Assembly: GCA_963707275.1 (NCBI GenBank)
Contig: CAVPPH010000003.1
Location: 558,001-622,000 of the forward strand
Direction: 5' to 3'
Source of the DNA: JACKBK01 sp963707275
GTDB taxonomy: Bacteria > Chloroflexota > Anaerolineae > JAAEKA01
Length of the DNA: 64,000 nt
Shown: one piece after another, positions 37,438 through 47,972 of the stretch
How positions within the stretch are numbered: position 1 is the first letter of the stretch
Layout: each line of letters opens with the position of its first letter
Translations under genes and position numbers: made by a program
The notes under the pieces: model-generated
Database searches by the model: none
What the model saw: the letters and a program-made list of their open reading frames with translations, nothing else
Told to the model about the DNA's origin: nothing

Positions 37438-38496
37438 ATGACAAACCCAGCAGACGACACCACCCAGCCGCGGAAAGGCGGCGTCGGCAATTTCACCCGC
37501 CGCTTTCTGTCGAATACCGGCCCGCTGCTCATCCTGGTGGTCCTTTGGATCCTCCTGATGATTCTCTCCGAGCCGTTCCGCAACCCCAACACCTGGGGGC
37601 TGCTGGCGCTGGAGGTGGCCGCCATCGGCGTCGTATCGGCCGGACAGACGTTCGTCATCCTGACCGGCGGCATCGACCTGTCGGTGGAAGCCATGGTCTC
37701 CTTCGCCGGTGTGCTGGCCGCGATCCTGATCGCGGGCACCAGCATCGCCGGCGGGCAGATCGCCAACGGTCTGCCGTCGATTATCGCGATTCTGGTTGCG
37801 TTGGCCGCCGGCGCCGGCATCGGCATGTTCCAGGGCATGCTGATCACGCTGTTTCGCATGAACCCGCTGATCGTAACGCTGGGCTTCCGCAGCATCCTGC
37901 TGGGCATCGCGCTGGTCTGGACACGCGGCGCGGGCATCAACATCCTCAAAGACGGGCCGTTGACCGCCATCACCAGCGTCATCCGGGTCGGCACCTTTCC
38001 GATCCCGGTGCCGTTCCTCATCGCCGTGGTTGTTTACTTCGCCAGTTGGTTTGTCCTGAAACACACCAAGTTCGGCCGCTACACCTATGCCATCGGCGGC
38101 AACGAGACGGCCGCGCGCCTGTCGGGCATCCGCGTCGATCTCGTCAAGGCAACGATCTACGGCATCAGCGGCTTTTTCGCAGCCATTGGCGGCATCATGG
38201 TCATGGGACGCCTGCAGTCGGGCGCCTACCAGAACGGCACCAACATGACGCTGGCCTCGGTGGCCGCGGTCGTCATCGGCGGCACGTCGCTTTCCGGCGG
38301 CATCGGCGGCATCTGGGGCACGTTGATCGGCGTTGCCATCATTCGCATCGTCGACGCGGGCCTGGTCTATCTCGACGTGCCATCGACCGCCAAGGAGATC
38401 GTCATCGGCGCAATCATCGTGCTGGCTGTGATGCTGGACGTGATCCGCCGCGGCGAGATTCCCTGGCTGCACCTGCGGCGCAAGCAGGTTGCGTGA
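37438..38496 (+). CDS. Sugar ABC transporter permease (RbsC type)
   Basis: 352 residues with about ten transmembrane segments: GPLLILVVLWILLMILS, TFVILTGGIDLSVEAMVSFAGVLAAILI, GMFQGMLITLFRMNPLIVTLGFRSILLG, YAIGGNETAARLSGIRVDLVKATIYG, AVVIGGTSLSGGIGGIWGTLIGVAII and EIVIGAIIVLAVMLD. The GGIDLSV motif is the family hallmark. Partner of the ATPase just upstream and of the tandem binding protein 99 nt downstream. GCGGAG is the ribosome site. Intact. Confidence 0.93.
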   Translation: MTNPADDTTQPRKGGVGNFTRRFLSNTGPLLILVVLWILLMILSEPFRNPNTWGLLALEVAAIGVVSAGQTFVILTGGIDLSVEAMVSFAGVLAAILIAGTSIAGGQIANGLPSIIAILVALAAGAGIGMFQGMLITLFRMNPLIVTLGFRSILLGIALVWTRGAGINILKDGPLTAITSVIRVGTFPIPVPFLIAVVVYFASWFVLKHTKFGRYTYAIGGNETAARLSGIRVDLVKATIYGISGFFAAIGGIMVMGRLQSGAYQNGTNMTLASVAAVVIGGTSLSGGIGGIWGTLIGVAIIRIVDAGLVYLDVPSTAKEIVIGAIIVLAVMLDVIRRGEIPWLHLRRKQVA

Positions 38497-38595
38497 GCAC
38501 TGCGATCCTCCGGCAACTACGCCGGTTTGATTGTCCTGACTGAGGCGGGATTCTTCCTCAGAAAACCGTTCCTGTTGGAGAAAGGAGAACTCCTG

Positions 38596-40710
38596 ATGAC
38601 TCTCAAGAAAGGTTTGACTCTGTTGCTGCTGCTGGTCATGGTTGTCATGGCCGGCTGCCAGGCGGCGCCCGCGTCGCAACCGGCTGCGCCGGCCGCGCAG
38701 GAGGAAGCAACCCAGGCGCCGGCCGCCAGCGAACCAGAGGCCGCTGGGCCAGTCAACGTTGGCTTCGTCCCGCCGGCGCTGACCAGCCCGTTCCACGTGG
38801 CGATGGTCGATGGCGCGACCGCCGAAAGCGAGAAGCTGGGCTGGACCATCGACGTGCAGGCGCCGGCCAGCGAAGGCGACTTCCAGGCCTTCGTGACCAC
38901 CGTCCAGCAACTGCTGGAAAAGGGCGTCCAGGCGATCAGCATCAACCCCATCGGCACCGACTCGGCTATCACCGCCGTCAAGGCTGCCAATGAAAAGGGC
39001 GTGCCGATCCTGGCGCACAACTTCATCACGCCGTTCTCCGAGGGCGACGTGGTGTCCTACATCGGCTACGACCAGTGGGGCGGCGCCGAGAAGCTGGCCC
39101 AGGCGTCATGCGAGCTGCTGGCCAAGAAGTACGAGACGACTGCCGCCGAGACGCAGGGCAAGGTCTACATCCTGCTGGGCATCGACAGCATCTTCTCGCA
39201 CCGGCGCACGGGCGGCTTCAAGGCCGGCCTGGAGAAGTACTGCCCCAACGTCGAGATCGTCGGCGAGCAGACGGCCGAATGGCTGCGCACCAAAGGCTCC
39301 GAGGTCGCGACCATCGCCTGGCAGAAAGACCCCGACATCGATCTGTTCTATGGCAACTCGGACGAGATGGCCATCGGCGCGGCGCTGGCCGGCGAGCAGC
39401 TTGGCAAGGTCATCAACCAGGACTTCTTCGCGGTCGGCATCGACGGCAACCAGCCGACCCTCGACCTGCTGAGCGAAGGCAAGTTCAGCGCCACGCTGGG
39501 CGTCGACCCGGTGCGCATGGGCGTGACGGTGGTGGACACGATGCAGAAGGTGCTGGCAGGCGAAGACGTGCCGCAGATCCTCCTGACGCCTTCGGTCGTG
39601 GTGACGCCGGAGAACCTGCAAGCCTACCTGGCCGGCGAGCTGTGGACGGAGCCGGTGGCCGGTGCGCCGGAAACTGACAACGACCTGCCCACCGTGCCCG
39701 ACGACGGCGCGATGACCGAGCCGGCCGCGGCGATGGGACCGGTGTCAGGCGCGGGCAAGAACGTCGGCTTCGTGCCGCCGGCGCTGACCAGCCCGTTCCA
39801 CGTGGCGATGGTCGATGGCGCGACCGCTGAGGCTGAAGCCTTTGGTTGGACCATCGACGTGCAGGCGCCGGCCAGCGAAGGCGACTTCCAGGCCTTCGTG
39901 ACCACTGTCCAGCAACTGCTGGAAAAGGGCGTCGATGCCATGAGCATCAACCCCATCGGCACCAACTCGGCTATCACCGCCGTCAAGGCTGCCAATGAAA
40001 AGGGCGTGCCGATCCTGGCGCATAACTTCATCACGCCGTTCTCCGAGGGCGACGTGGTGTCCTACATCGGCTACGACCAGTGGGGCGGCGCCGAGAAGCT
40101 GGCCCAGGCCACCTGCGAACTGCTGGCGAAGAAGTACGAGACGACTGCCGCCGAGACGCAGGGCAAGGTCTACATCCTGCTGGGCATCGACAGCATCTTC
40201 TCGCACCGGCGCACGGGCGGCTTCAAGGCTGGCCTGGAGAAGTACTGCCCCAACGTCGAGGTCGTCGGCGAACAGACGGCCGAATGGCTGCGCACCAAAG
40301 GCTCCGAGGTCGCGACCATCGCCTGGCAGAAGGACCCGGACATCGACGTCTTCTACGGCAACTCTGACGAGATGGCCATCGGCGCGGCGCTGGCCGGCGA
40401 ACAGCTTGGCAAGGTCATCAACCAGGACTTCTTCGCGGTCGGCATCGACGGCAACCCGCCGACCCTGGACCTGCTGGCGCAAGGCAAGTTCAGCGCCACG
40501 CTGGGCGTCGATCCCTATCGCATGGGCGTGACGGTCACCGACACCATGGACAAGGTGCTGGCCGGTGAGACCGTGCCGCCGGTCCTGCTGACCCCTTCTG
40601 TCGTGGTGACGCCGGAGAACCTGCAGGACTACCTGGACGGCAAGCTGTGGACCACACCGGTGGCCGGATCGCCGGAGACCGACAACGACCAGCCGACCGT
40701 GCCTGACTGA
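38596..40710 (+). CDS. Sugar-binding lipoprotein with two tandem, nearly identical binding domains
   Basis: 704 residues from ATG 38596 (AAAGGAG at 38581-38587). One lipoprotein signal (MTLKKG, hydrophobic run, VMAGC with Cys about 18) and an Ala/Pro linker are followed by two full ribose-binding-protein domains, residues about 53-373 and about 388-704. The repeat period is 1,005 nt (335 codons; 38761 and 39766 start the same FVPPALTSPFHVAMVDG block). Both halves keep YIGYDQWGGAEKLAQ, LLGIDSIFSHRRTGGFKAG, VFYGNSDEMAIG (or LFYGNS) and AVGIDGN. By eye about 25 of 323 positions differ (about 92% identity). The second domain lacks a signal peptide, so it is exported with the first. Placed behind RbsA/RbsC. 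Confidence 0.93.
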   Translation: MTLKKGLTLLLLLVMVVMAGCQAAPASQPAAPAAQEEATQAPAASEPEAAGPVNVGFVPPALTSPFHVAMVDGATAESEKLGWTIDVQAPASEGDFQAFVTTVQQLLEKGVQAISINPIGTDSAITAVKAANEKGVPILAHNFITPFSEGDVVSYIGYDQWGGAEKLAQASCELLAKKYETTAAETQGKVYILLGIDSIFSHRRTGGFKAGLEKYCPNVEIVGEQTAEWLRTKGSEVATIAWQKDPDIDLFYGNSDEMAIGAALAGEQLGKVINQDFFAVGIDGNQPTLDLLSEGKFSATLGVDPVRMGVTVVDTMQKVLAGEDVPQILLTPSVVVTPENLQAYLAGELWTEPVAGAPETDNDLPTVPDDGAMTEPAAAMGPVSGAGKNVGFVPPALTSPFHVAMVDGATAEAEAFGWTIDVQAPASEGDFQAFVTTVQQLLEKGVDAMSINPIGTNSAITAVKAANEKGVPILAHNFITPFSEGDVVSYIGYDQWGGAEKLAQATCELLAKKYETTAAETQGKVYILLGIDSIFSHRRTGGFKAGLEKYCPNVEVVGEQTAEWLRTKGSEVATIAWQKDPDIDVFYGNSDEMAIGAALAGEQLGKVINQDFFAVGIDGNPPTLDLLAQGKFSATLGVDPYRMGVTVTDTMDKVLAGETVPPVLLTPSVVVTPENLQDYLDGKLWTTPVAGSPETDNDQPTVPD

Positions 40711-40764
40711 GCAAGGCTCTGCACAACATGCACGAACGCATAAAGGTCGCTAGACCTTGACATC

Positions 40765-40819
40765 CACAAGCCGTCGTCACCGCCGCGGTAAATCCGACCA
40801 CGCGGGACGACGGCTTGTG
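40765..40819. terminator. Hairpin after tandem SBP gene
   Basis: 14-bp perfect outer stem (40765-40778 with 40806-40819) enclosing a nested CCGCG/CGCGG stem, followed by TGTGCTTTTGC. It lies between the tandem SBP stop (40710) and the response-regulator ATG (40845). Probably a terminator or attenuator separating transport from regulator genes. Confidence 0.7.
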
Positions 40820-40844
40820 TGCTTTTGCTGAACAGGAGGACGCC

Positions 40845-42435
40845 ATGGCCTACAAGGTGTTTATTGTCGAAGATGAGATAGTCACACGCGAGGGGATTCG
40901 TGACCGGGTCGATTGGCGCGATAACGGATTCGACCTGTGCGGGGAGGCGCCCGACGGTGAGATCGCGCTGCCAATGCTACAGGCCACCCGTCCTGATGTC
41001 CTGATCACCGACATCAGGATGCCCTTCATGGATGGTCTGGAACTGTCACGCATCGTGCGCGAGCGATTGCCGGCCACCAAGATCATCATTCTGAGCGGCC
41101 ATGATGAGTTCGAATATGCGCAGGCTGCCATCAAGTTGGGCGTCACCGAGTATCTCCTGAAACCGGTCACTGTGCAGGACATTCACCGGTCGCTGCGCCA
41201 GGTGGCCGCTGAACTGGATCGGGAACGCCAGTCGCGCGAAGATCTGACCAGGCTGCGCTCGCAGGCACAACAGACCCGGGCAAGTCTCAGAGAACGCCTG
41301 CTGCTGGATCTGGTCGTGGGCGCAGTGACGTCGGCTCAGGCCATCGAGAAGGCCGAGCAGCTCGATCTCGACCTGGTGGCAAAGGCCTATCTGGTCGCAG
41401 TGATCAAGATTGAGTTGAGCGATCCCGCGGCTCACTTCGATTATCAGGCCTATTCGCGGATATGCAGCAGCGTCGCGCGCCTGGTAGAAAGCAACCCCGA
41501 CGTGTTCCTGATTCAGAAGGATCTTGAGGAACTCGTCCTGATCATGAAGGGGGAAGACGGCGACGCAGCGATCCGAAGGTATGCTGAACTGCGCAAACAG
41601 ATTGACCAGCAGACGGGTCTTGACTTGTTGCAAGTTAGTGATGGGCAGTGGCACACCCAAACGCCGCATTACCGACATTTGCACTTCGTTTGTCGAGGCC
41701 CTGGCCAGCCTGCAAGAAACGCCTCATCTCAACGGCCAGGGGAACGGCGTCAGTAAGGCGGAACTGCTCAAGATCAACCGCTCGGCGGTCGATAGTTTTC
41801 TGAAGTGCGGCGTCAAAGCCGACGTAGACGACTTCTTCGACACCTTTATCCGGCCGTTGGGCGAGACAATTCTGGAGTCCGCCATCGTCAGGAATTACAT
41901 CCTGATGCATGTCGTCCTGACGACAGCCAGTTTTCTGAACAACCTGGGCGGCAACATCGACCAGATCATTCCCGATCTTGATGTCATAGCCAGGATCAGC
42001 GGCATCGACGAGATCCGGCAGCAGGTTCGAGCCATTTTGCTGGCCGCTCTCGCCTTTCGCGACATCCAGGTCAACAGCCAGCACACCAGCGTGATCCAGC
42101 AGGCACGCACCTACATTGACAGCCATTTCGACAATTCGAGCCTGTCGCTGCCGGAAGTGGCAAGCCACGCCAATTTCAGTCCCTCGCACTTCTGCACTGT
42201 GTTCAGCCAGGAAACGGGTCAGTCCTTCAAGGAATACCTGACCGAGATACGGATCCAGAGAGCGCAGGAACTGCTGCGGACTACCGCGCTGAAGTCCTTC
42301 GAAATTGCCGACCAGATCGGCTATGGCGACCCTCACTACTTCAGCTACGTCTTCCGCAAACACACCGGTGTTTCACCAACCGCGTTCCGGTCGCAGACGC
42401 GTTCCAATATGAACCGGACTGAACCGCAGGAGTAG
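40845..42435 (+). CDS. YesN-type response regulator, REC plus AraC-type DNA-binding domain (one frameshift)
   Basis: About 530 residues from ATG 40845 (AGGAGG 6 nt upstream). Receiver domain: VFIVEDEIVTREGIRDRV, PDVLITDIRMPFMDGLEL (phospho-Asp in TDI), KIIILSGHDEFEYAQAAIKLGVTEYLLKPV. A linker domain of about 280 residues follows, with a frameshift near 41640 (then GTPKRRITDICTSFVEAL). The C-terminus has two AraC HTHs: QARTYIDSHFDNSSLSLPEVASHANFSPSHFCTVF and TEIRIQRAQELLRTTALKSFEIADQIGYGDPHYFSYVFRKHTGVSP. It pairs with the histidine kinase 4 nt downstream and probably activates nearby sugar genes. Confidence 0.88.
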
Positions 42436-42439
42436 GAAC

Positions 42440-44057
42440 ATGCTGGACAAGACACTGGAAAGCCACCGATCGCGGCGCGTGAAACGGCCATGGAATCGGA
42501 TCGACCCGGCAAGCTGGCTGCCATTTCGCATGATCCGGCGAATGGCCGCGGCAATAGCGCTGAATTTCTCGATCCGCGTCAAGATCCTGATCTCGCTGGG
42601 AATCGTCATCCTGATGCTCGCAGGCACCAACGCCCTGCTTGATGTGGCAAATGATGAGCTATAGCCGCGGCTATGATGCGATCATCAACAACATCATGAC
42701 TGCCAACAGCATCAACGGCTACATCAAGCCGGCCATCGACACCGAGATGTGGAACATCGTCGCCGGCAAGACGGAATTCGTCGACGGCCGGCAGTACGAC
42801 ATCATTGCCGATGTGGATGACAAGCTGCGTTGGATGTCCGAGCATGCTGCCTCTGACGAAGCCAGAATCCAGGTCGAGATCATCAATCGCACCATGAAGA
42901 CGCTGACCCACTATGTCGATATGATGGGAGCGCAGATGGCCCAGGGAAGCCGGGTGGCGGAGAACGAGGCCGTCCTGGAGAACATCCGCGGCGTCTCTGC
43001 GGTCGTCGAAGAGGTGGTCCAGGAATATGTACTGTTCGAGGTCAACCAGGCGGCCAGGCAGTACGAGATCATGCACGCCGGTCTGGCTCGTTGGGAGGTC
43101 TTCTATGTCGTGCTACTGGTCGCTGCAGTCGGCTTTGCATTTGCGGCTGCCTGGGCAATCTCGCGCAGCATCTACATCCCCATCAAACGCCTGCACGATG
43201 TGACCTCCACGATCACCAAGGACGACCTGAAAGTCCTGGTCACACGCGAGAACGCCGACGAGATCACCGAGCTGGGATTGAGCTTCAACATCATGATCGG
43301 AAGGATCAGGGAACTGCTGGACGCGCAGATGAAGGAGCAGGAAAGCCTGAAGAAGGCTGAATTGCGTGCGCTGCAAGCACAGATCAACCCGCACTTCCTG
43401 TACAACACGCTGGACACCATCATCTGGATGGCCGAGACGCAGCAGACCGAGCAGGTGGTGCAGTTGGTCAGCGCCCTGTCCAATTTCTTCCGCATCAGCC
43501 TGAGCAAGGGGCGCGATTGGATCTCCATCGGCGAGGAGATCGAACGCACGCGCAGCTATCTGACGATTCAGAAGATGCGCTACCGCGACATTCTGGACTT
43601 TCGCATCGACGTCGACCCGGCCGTGGCGAGCAACACCATCCTGAAGCTGATCTTGCAGCCGTTGGTCGAGAACGCGCTCTATCACGGCATCAAGAACAAG
43701 CGCAATGGCGGCATCATCAGCGTGCGCGCCAGCCAAAACGGCGACGGCGAAATCGTGCTGGAGGTCGAAGACAACGGGGTAGGCATGACTCACGACAAGC
43801 TGGAACGCGTGCGCGCCCAGATCAGCGAAGACTCCGAGGAGATCCGCCTGGAAACCGGCTTCGGCATCGACAACGTGAACAAGCGAATTCGTTTGTACTA
43901 CGGGCGGCAATACGGCCTGTCGATCGCGAGCGAAGCCGGGATGGGCACATGCGTGACCCTGGTGATACCGGCCAAATCCGAGCACGCCATCGCAAAATAT
44001 CCAACCAACAGCGGAAAAAATCACCCCTTGCCAGTCGCTGTGACAGCAGGCCCGTGA
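42440..44057 (+). CDS. YesM-type sensor histidine kinase (one frameshift)
   Basis: About 539 residues from ATG 42440. The first transmembrane helix is VKILISLGIVILMLAGTNALL; the frame slips at about 42645 and continues MWQMMSYSRGYDAIINNIM. An extracytoplasmic sensor of about 140 residues follows, then a second helix (VFYVVLLVAAVGFAFAAAWAI), a HAMP linker and the His_kinase domain LQAQINPHFLYNTLDTIIWMAE (phospho-His in NPHFLYN). The N-box LILQPLVENALYHGI, DNGVGM and GFGIDNVNKRI form the ATP-binding part. The extracellular domain probably senses a sugar or a loaded binding protein. Partner of the response regulator directly upstream. Confidence 0.88.
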
Positions 44058-44217
44058 AGATTGCGATGTATTTCCAACACCTTTCCGACGATAACTCATG
44101 GATGTTTGGCTTGATCTGACCTAATATGATGTAAGAGTAAGTCTCATCCATTCGCAGGCAAAGGCGCCTCCCTCGGCGCCGAAACCTGCACAGTCGCCCC
44201 TCACAAGGAGAGAACCC

Positions 44218-45238
44218 ATGAAAGTCTCGAAAGTACTGCTGGTAGTTGTCATCCTCGCAACGCTCGCTGCGATGGTAGGCTGTGCAGCCCCAACCGCAGC
44301 GCCCGCGACCACCGATCAAGCCGCGCCGGCGGCGGATCAAGCTGCGCCGGCCGAGCAAGGCAAGAAGACCTACAAAGACCTGGTGGTCGGCTATGCCCAA
44401 TTGGGCGCCGAGAGCGAATGGCGCACGGCCAACACGGCTTCCATCAAGGAAACCGCCGACGAATTGGGCGTCACCCTCAAGTTCTCCGACGCGCAGCAGA
44501 AGCAGGAGAACCAGATCAAGGCGATCCGCTCGTTCATCGCCCAGGGAGTGGACGTCATCGGCGTGCCGCCGGTCGTTGAAACTGGCTGGGAGACCGTCTT
44601 CAAAGAGGCACAGGACGCCGGCATTCCGATCATTCTGGTTGACCGCCGCGCGGACGTCCCCGAAGACATGTATGTCAGCTACCTCGGCTCAGACTTCGTC
44701 GAGGAAGGCCGCAAGGCTGGCAACGAGATGAACAAGCTGCTGCCCGACGGCGGCAAGATCGTCGAGTTGGTCGGGACAGTCGGTTCTGCGCCGGCCAATG
44801 ACCGCTACAGCGGTTTCCGCGAGACGATGAACCCCAACATCGAGATCATCAACTCGCAGTCGGGCGACTTCACCCGTGCCAAGGGCAAGGAAGTGATGGA
44901 AGCCTTCCTGAAGAAGTACGGCAACGAGATCACGGCCCTGTATGCCCACAACGACGACATGGCGCTGGGCGCCATCCAGGCCATCGAAGAGTATCGGCCT
45001 GAAGCCGGGCGAGGACATCAAGATCGTGTCGATCGACGCGGTGCGCGGCGCCTTCCAGGCGATGATCGACGGCAAGCTGAACGTCACCGTGGAATGCAAC
45101 CCGCTGCTGGGACCGCAGTTCTACGAGCTGGCGCTGAAGGTTGTCAACGGCGAGGAAGTGCCGAAGTGGCTGCCCTCCGCCGAGAGCGTGTACTATCCCG
45201 ACAACGCCGCAGAGATGCTGCCGCAACGCCAGTACTAA
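44218..45238 (+). CDS. ytfQ: Sugar-binding lipoprotein, YtfQ-like (one frameshift)
   Basis: About 340 residues. Lipoprotein signal with lipobox MVGC (Cys about 22), then a domain very like E. coli YtfQ, the galactofuranose-binding protein: VVGYAQLGAESEWRTANTASIKETADELG, SDAQQKQENQIKAIRSFIAQGVDVIGVPPVVETGWE, ILVDRRADVPEDMYVSYLG, INSQSGDFTRAKGKEVMEAF and YAHNDDMALGAIQAIEE. The frame slips near 44998, after which GLKPGEDIKIVSIDAVRGAFQAMIDG and the C-terminus follow to TAA 45238. The next three genes have the YtfR-YtfT-YjfF order of the E. coli operon. A furanose form of a hexose or pentose is the likely ligand. Confidence 0.9.
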
Positions 45239-45290
45239 GAGCAACGTGCTTTTGACCAGCAGTTCCTGAAGCAGCGACGTGACATGAAAA

Positions 45291-45331
45291 ACAAGAAGCG
45301 GTGCAGTGGCGGACGTTGCACCGCTTCTTGT
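45291..45331. terminator. Post-SBP hairpin after ytfQ
   Basis: Stem ACAAGAAGCGGTGCA (45291-45305) with TGCACCGCTTCTTGT (45317-45331), 15 bp perfect, 11-nt loop, located between the ytfQ stop and the ytfR start. Same placement as the hairpins after the other binding-protein genes. Confidence 0.7.
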
Positions 45332-45379
45332 CTTGATACACCCCACAAAGGGCGATCCTCTGAAAGGTAATGCGAAGCC

Positions 45380-46901
45380 ATGGCTGAATCCGATCAAGTC
45401 ATTCTGACGATGACTGGAATCTCCAAGAGCGTTCCCGGGGGTGCAGGCTCTGCAAGACGTTGACTTCAACCTCAGACGGGGAGAGATTCATGCCCTGATG
45501 GGCGAGAACGGCGCAGGCAAATCGACCCTGATCAAGGTGCTGACCGGCGTCGAACAGCCCGGACACGGGCGTGATCACACTGGACGGCAAGGTTGTTCAG
45601 GTCAAGTCGCCGCAACACGCCCAGGAACTCGGCATCAGCACCGTCTATCAGGAAATCAACCTGTGCCCGAATCTGACCGTGGCCGAGAACATCCTGATCG
45701 GCCGCGAGCCGCGCCGGGCCGGCCGCATCGACTGGAAGACGCATGAACGCAGAGGCGCGGCGAAATCCTGCTGCGGCTTGATGTCGACATCGACGTGACG
45801 CGAACGCTTGGGTCGTACTCGGTCGCCATCCAGCAGATGGCGGCCATTGCGCGGGCGCTGGAAATCGCTTCGGCCAAGATTCTGATCCTGGACGAGCCGA
45901 CCTCCAGCCTCGACGCGTACGAGACCAGTCAACTGTTCGGGGTGATGCGCAAGCTCAAGAGCGAGGGAACGGCGATCATTTTCATCACCCACTTCATCGA
46001 TCAGGTCTACGAGATCGCCGATCGCATCACTGTGCTGCGCAACGGCAAGCTGGTCGGGGTTTATGACACGGCCGCGCTGACGCATCTGGAGTTGATTTCC
46101 AATATGCTGGGCCGCAACCTCGTGGAACTGGAAAATGTGTCCAAGTCCAGAACGCGACGAGCGCAGAGCTTTTCATCTGAACCGCTGATGCAGGCCAGGG
46201 AACTGGGCAGCACCGGGGCAATTGAGCCGTTTGACCTGGATCTTTACGCGGGCGAAGTGGTCGGGCTGGCCGGCCTGCTGGGATCGGGGCGTACAGAAAT
46301 CGCCAGTCTGCTGTTCGGGGTAGACAAACCCGACCACGGCACGTTGACCTACGACGGCGCGGTCGTCAAGAAGTTCTCGCCGCTGGCGTCCATCGCACGC
46401 GGCGTGGCGCTGAGTCCTGAGGACCGCAAAGCCGCCGGCATCGTCGAAGACCTGTCGGTGCGCGAGAACATCGTCCTGGCCATGCAGGCCAGCCGCGGCT
46501 GGTTCCGCTTTCTCAGCAGCGCAAAACAGACCGAGATCGCCGACAAGTACATCAAGTTGCTCAACATCATCACCCCCTCGCCCGAGCAGCCGGTCAAGAA
46601 CCTGAGCGGCGGCAACCAGCAGAAGGTGATCCTGGCGCGCTGGCTGGCAACCAATCCGCAGCTCTTGATCCTGGACGAGCCGACGCGCGGCATCGACGTC
46701 GGCGCCAAAGCCGAGATCCAGAAGCTCGTGGTTGCCCTGGCCGAAGAGGGCAAGGCCTGCATCTTCATCTCCTCCGAGCTGGACGAGGTACTGCGCTGCA
46801 GCGACAGAATCGTCGTGCTGCGCGATCAGGAAAAGATCAGCGAGCTTTCGGGCGACGAGATGAACGAAACCATCATCATGCAGACGATTGCAGGGAGCTA
46901 A
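45380..46901 (+). CDS. ytfR: Sugar ABC transporter ATPase, two domains, YtfR-like (three frameshifts)
   Basis: About 507 residues from ATG 45380. N-terminal domain: a shift near 45430 (extra G) precedes VQALQDVDFNLRRGEIHALMGENGAGKSTLIKVLTG (Walker A); a shift near 45560 precedes VYQEINLCPNLTVAENILIGREP; a shift near 45760-45790 precedes VAIQQMAAIARALEIASAKILILDEPTSSLDAYE (Walker B). The C-terminal domain (GLLGSGRTEIASLLFG, LSGGNQQKVILARWL, LLILDEPTRGIDVGAKAEI) is intact. The order SBP, ATPase, permease, permease matches YtfQ-R-T-YjfF. Confidence 0.88.
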
Positions 46902-46903
46902 CC

Positions 46904-47972
46904 ATGGCTCAATCGAACTCATTGTGGCGACGGCTTACCACAAGCCAGGTCTTCTGGCCATTGGTGGCGTTGGGGCTGATCATGCTTTTCAACGCGTTCT
47001 TCACGCCGAATTTCTTCAAGCTGGAGATCAAAGACGGTCACTTGTTTGGCTCGTTGATCGACATCATCAACCGCGGCGCGCCGCTGATGGTGCTGGCGAT
47101 CGGCATGACCATGGTGATTGCGACCGCCGGCGTCGATCTGTCGGTGGGAGCAGTGGTCGCCATCTCGGCCGCCGTGGCAACGGTGCTGATCAACCCGGCC
47201 CTGGGCAATACGTTGATCGCCAGCGACAAGCTGGTCGAGAACGTCACTGCGACGCCGCTGCCGGTGGTGATCCTGGCTGCGTTGATCGTGGCAGCGCTGT
47301 GCGGCCTGTGGAACGGCATGCTCGTGTCGCGCGGCCAGGATCGAGCCGATGGTGGCGACCCTGGTGCTGATGGTAGCCGGCCGCGGCATTGCCCAGCTCA
47401 TTACCGGCGGCCAGATCATCACCGTCTATTACACGCCGTACTTCTTCGTCGGCAACGGCTATCTGGCCGGCGTGCCGTTCACACTGTTCATCGTCGCGGC
47501 GGTTGGCCTGTTCGCCTGGCTGCTGACCAGAAAAACCGCCATCGGCATGTTCGTCGAATCGATCGGCATCAACGTCAAGTCCAGCTTCTACAGCGGCATC
47601 GACGAGAAAAACATCAAGCTGCTGGTCTACACCTTCTCCGGCATCTGCGCCGGCATTGCCGGTTTGATCGTCAGTTCGAACATCAAGAGCGCCGACGCCA
47701 ACAACGCCGGCCTGGGGTTTGAGCTCGATGCCATCCTGGCCGTTGTCATCGGCGGCACGTTGATGACAGGCGGGCGGTTCTCGCTGTTGGCCAGCGTCAT
47801 CGGCGCGCTGGTGATCCAGAGCATGACCACGACCATGTATGCCATCGGCGTGCCGGCCATGGCAGCCCAGGCAGTGAAAGCCGTGGTGGTGATGGTGGTG
47901 ATCCTGCTCTACTCAGAGCAGTTCCGCACAGTAATCAACCGGCTGTTTGCCCGGAAAGAGGTGCAATCATGA
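46904..47972 (+). CDS. ytfT: Sugar ABC permease, YtfT-like (one frameshift)
   Basis: About 355 residues starting 2 nt after ytfR. Hydrophobic segments include FWPLVALGLIMLFNAFF, LMVLAIGMTMVIATAGVDLSVGAVVAIS (family motif) and LPVVILAALIVAALCGLWNGMLV. A shift at about 47335 separates this from MVATLVLMVAGRGIAQLITGG, YTFSGICAGIAGLIVSSNIKSADANNAG, LAVVIGGTLMTGGRFSLLASVIGALVI and TTTMYAIGVPAMAAQAVKAVVVMVVI. Ends in an ATGA overlap with the next permease, showing tight coupling. Confidence 0.88.

Noticed and set aside
45380..46901. ytfR as a decayed pseudogene
   Set aside because: All motifs of both ATPase domains are intact once three one-base shifts are allowed, and the neighbours form a complete transporter; sequencing error is simpler.
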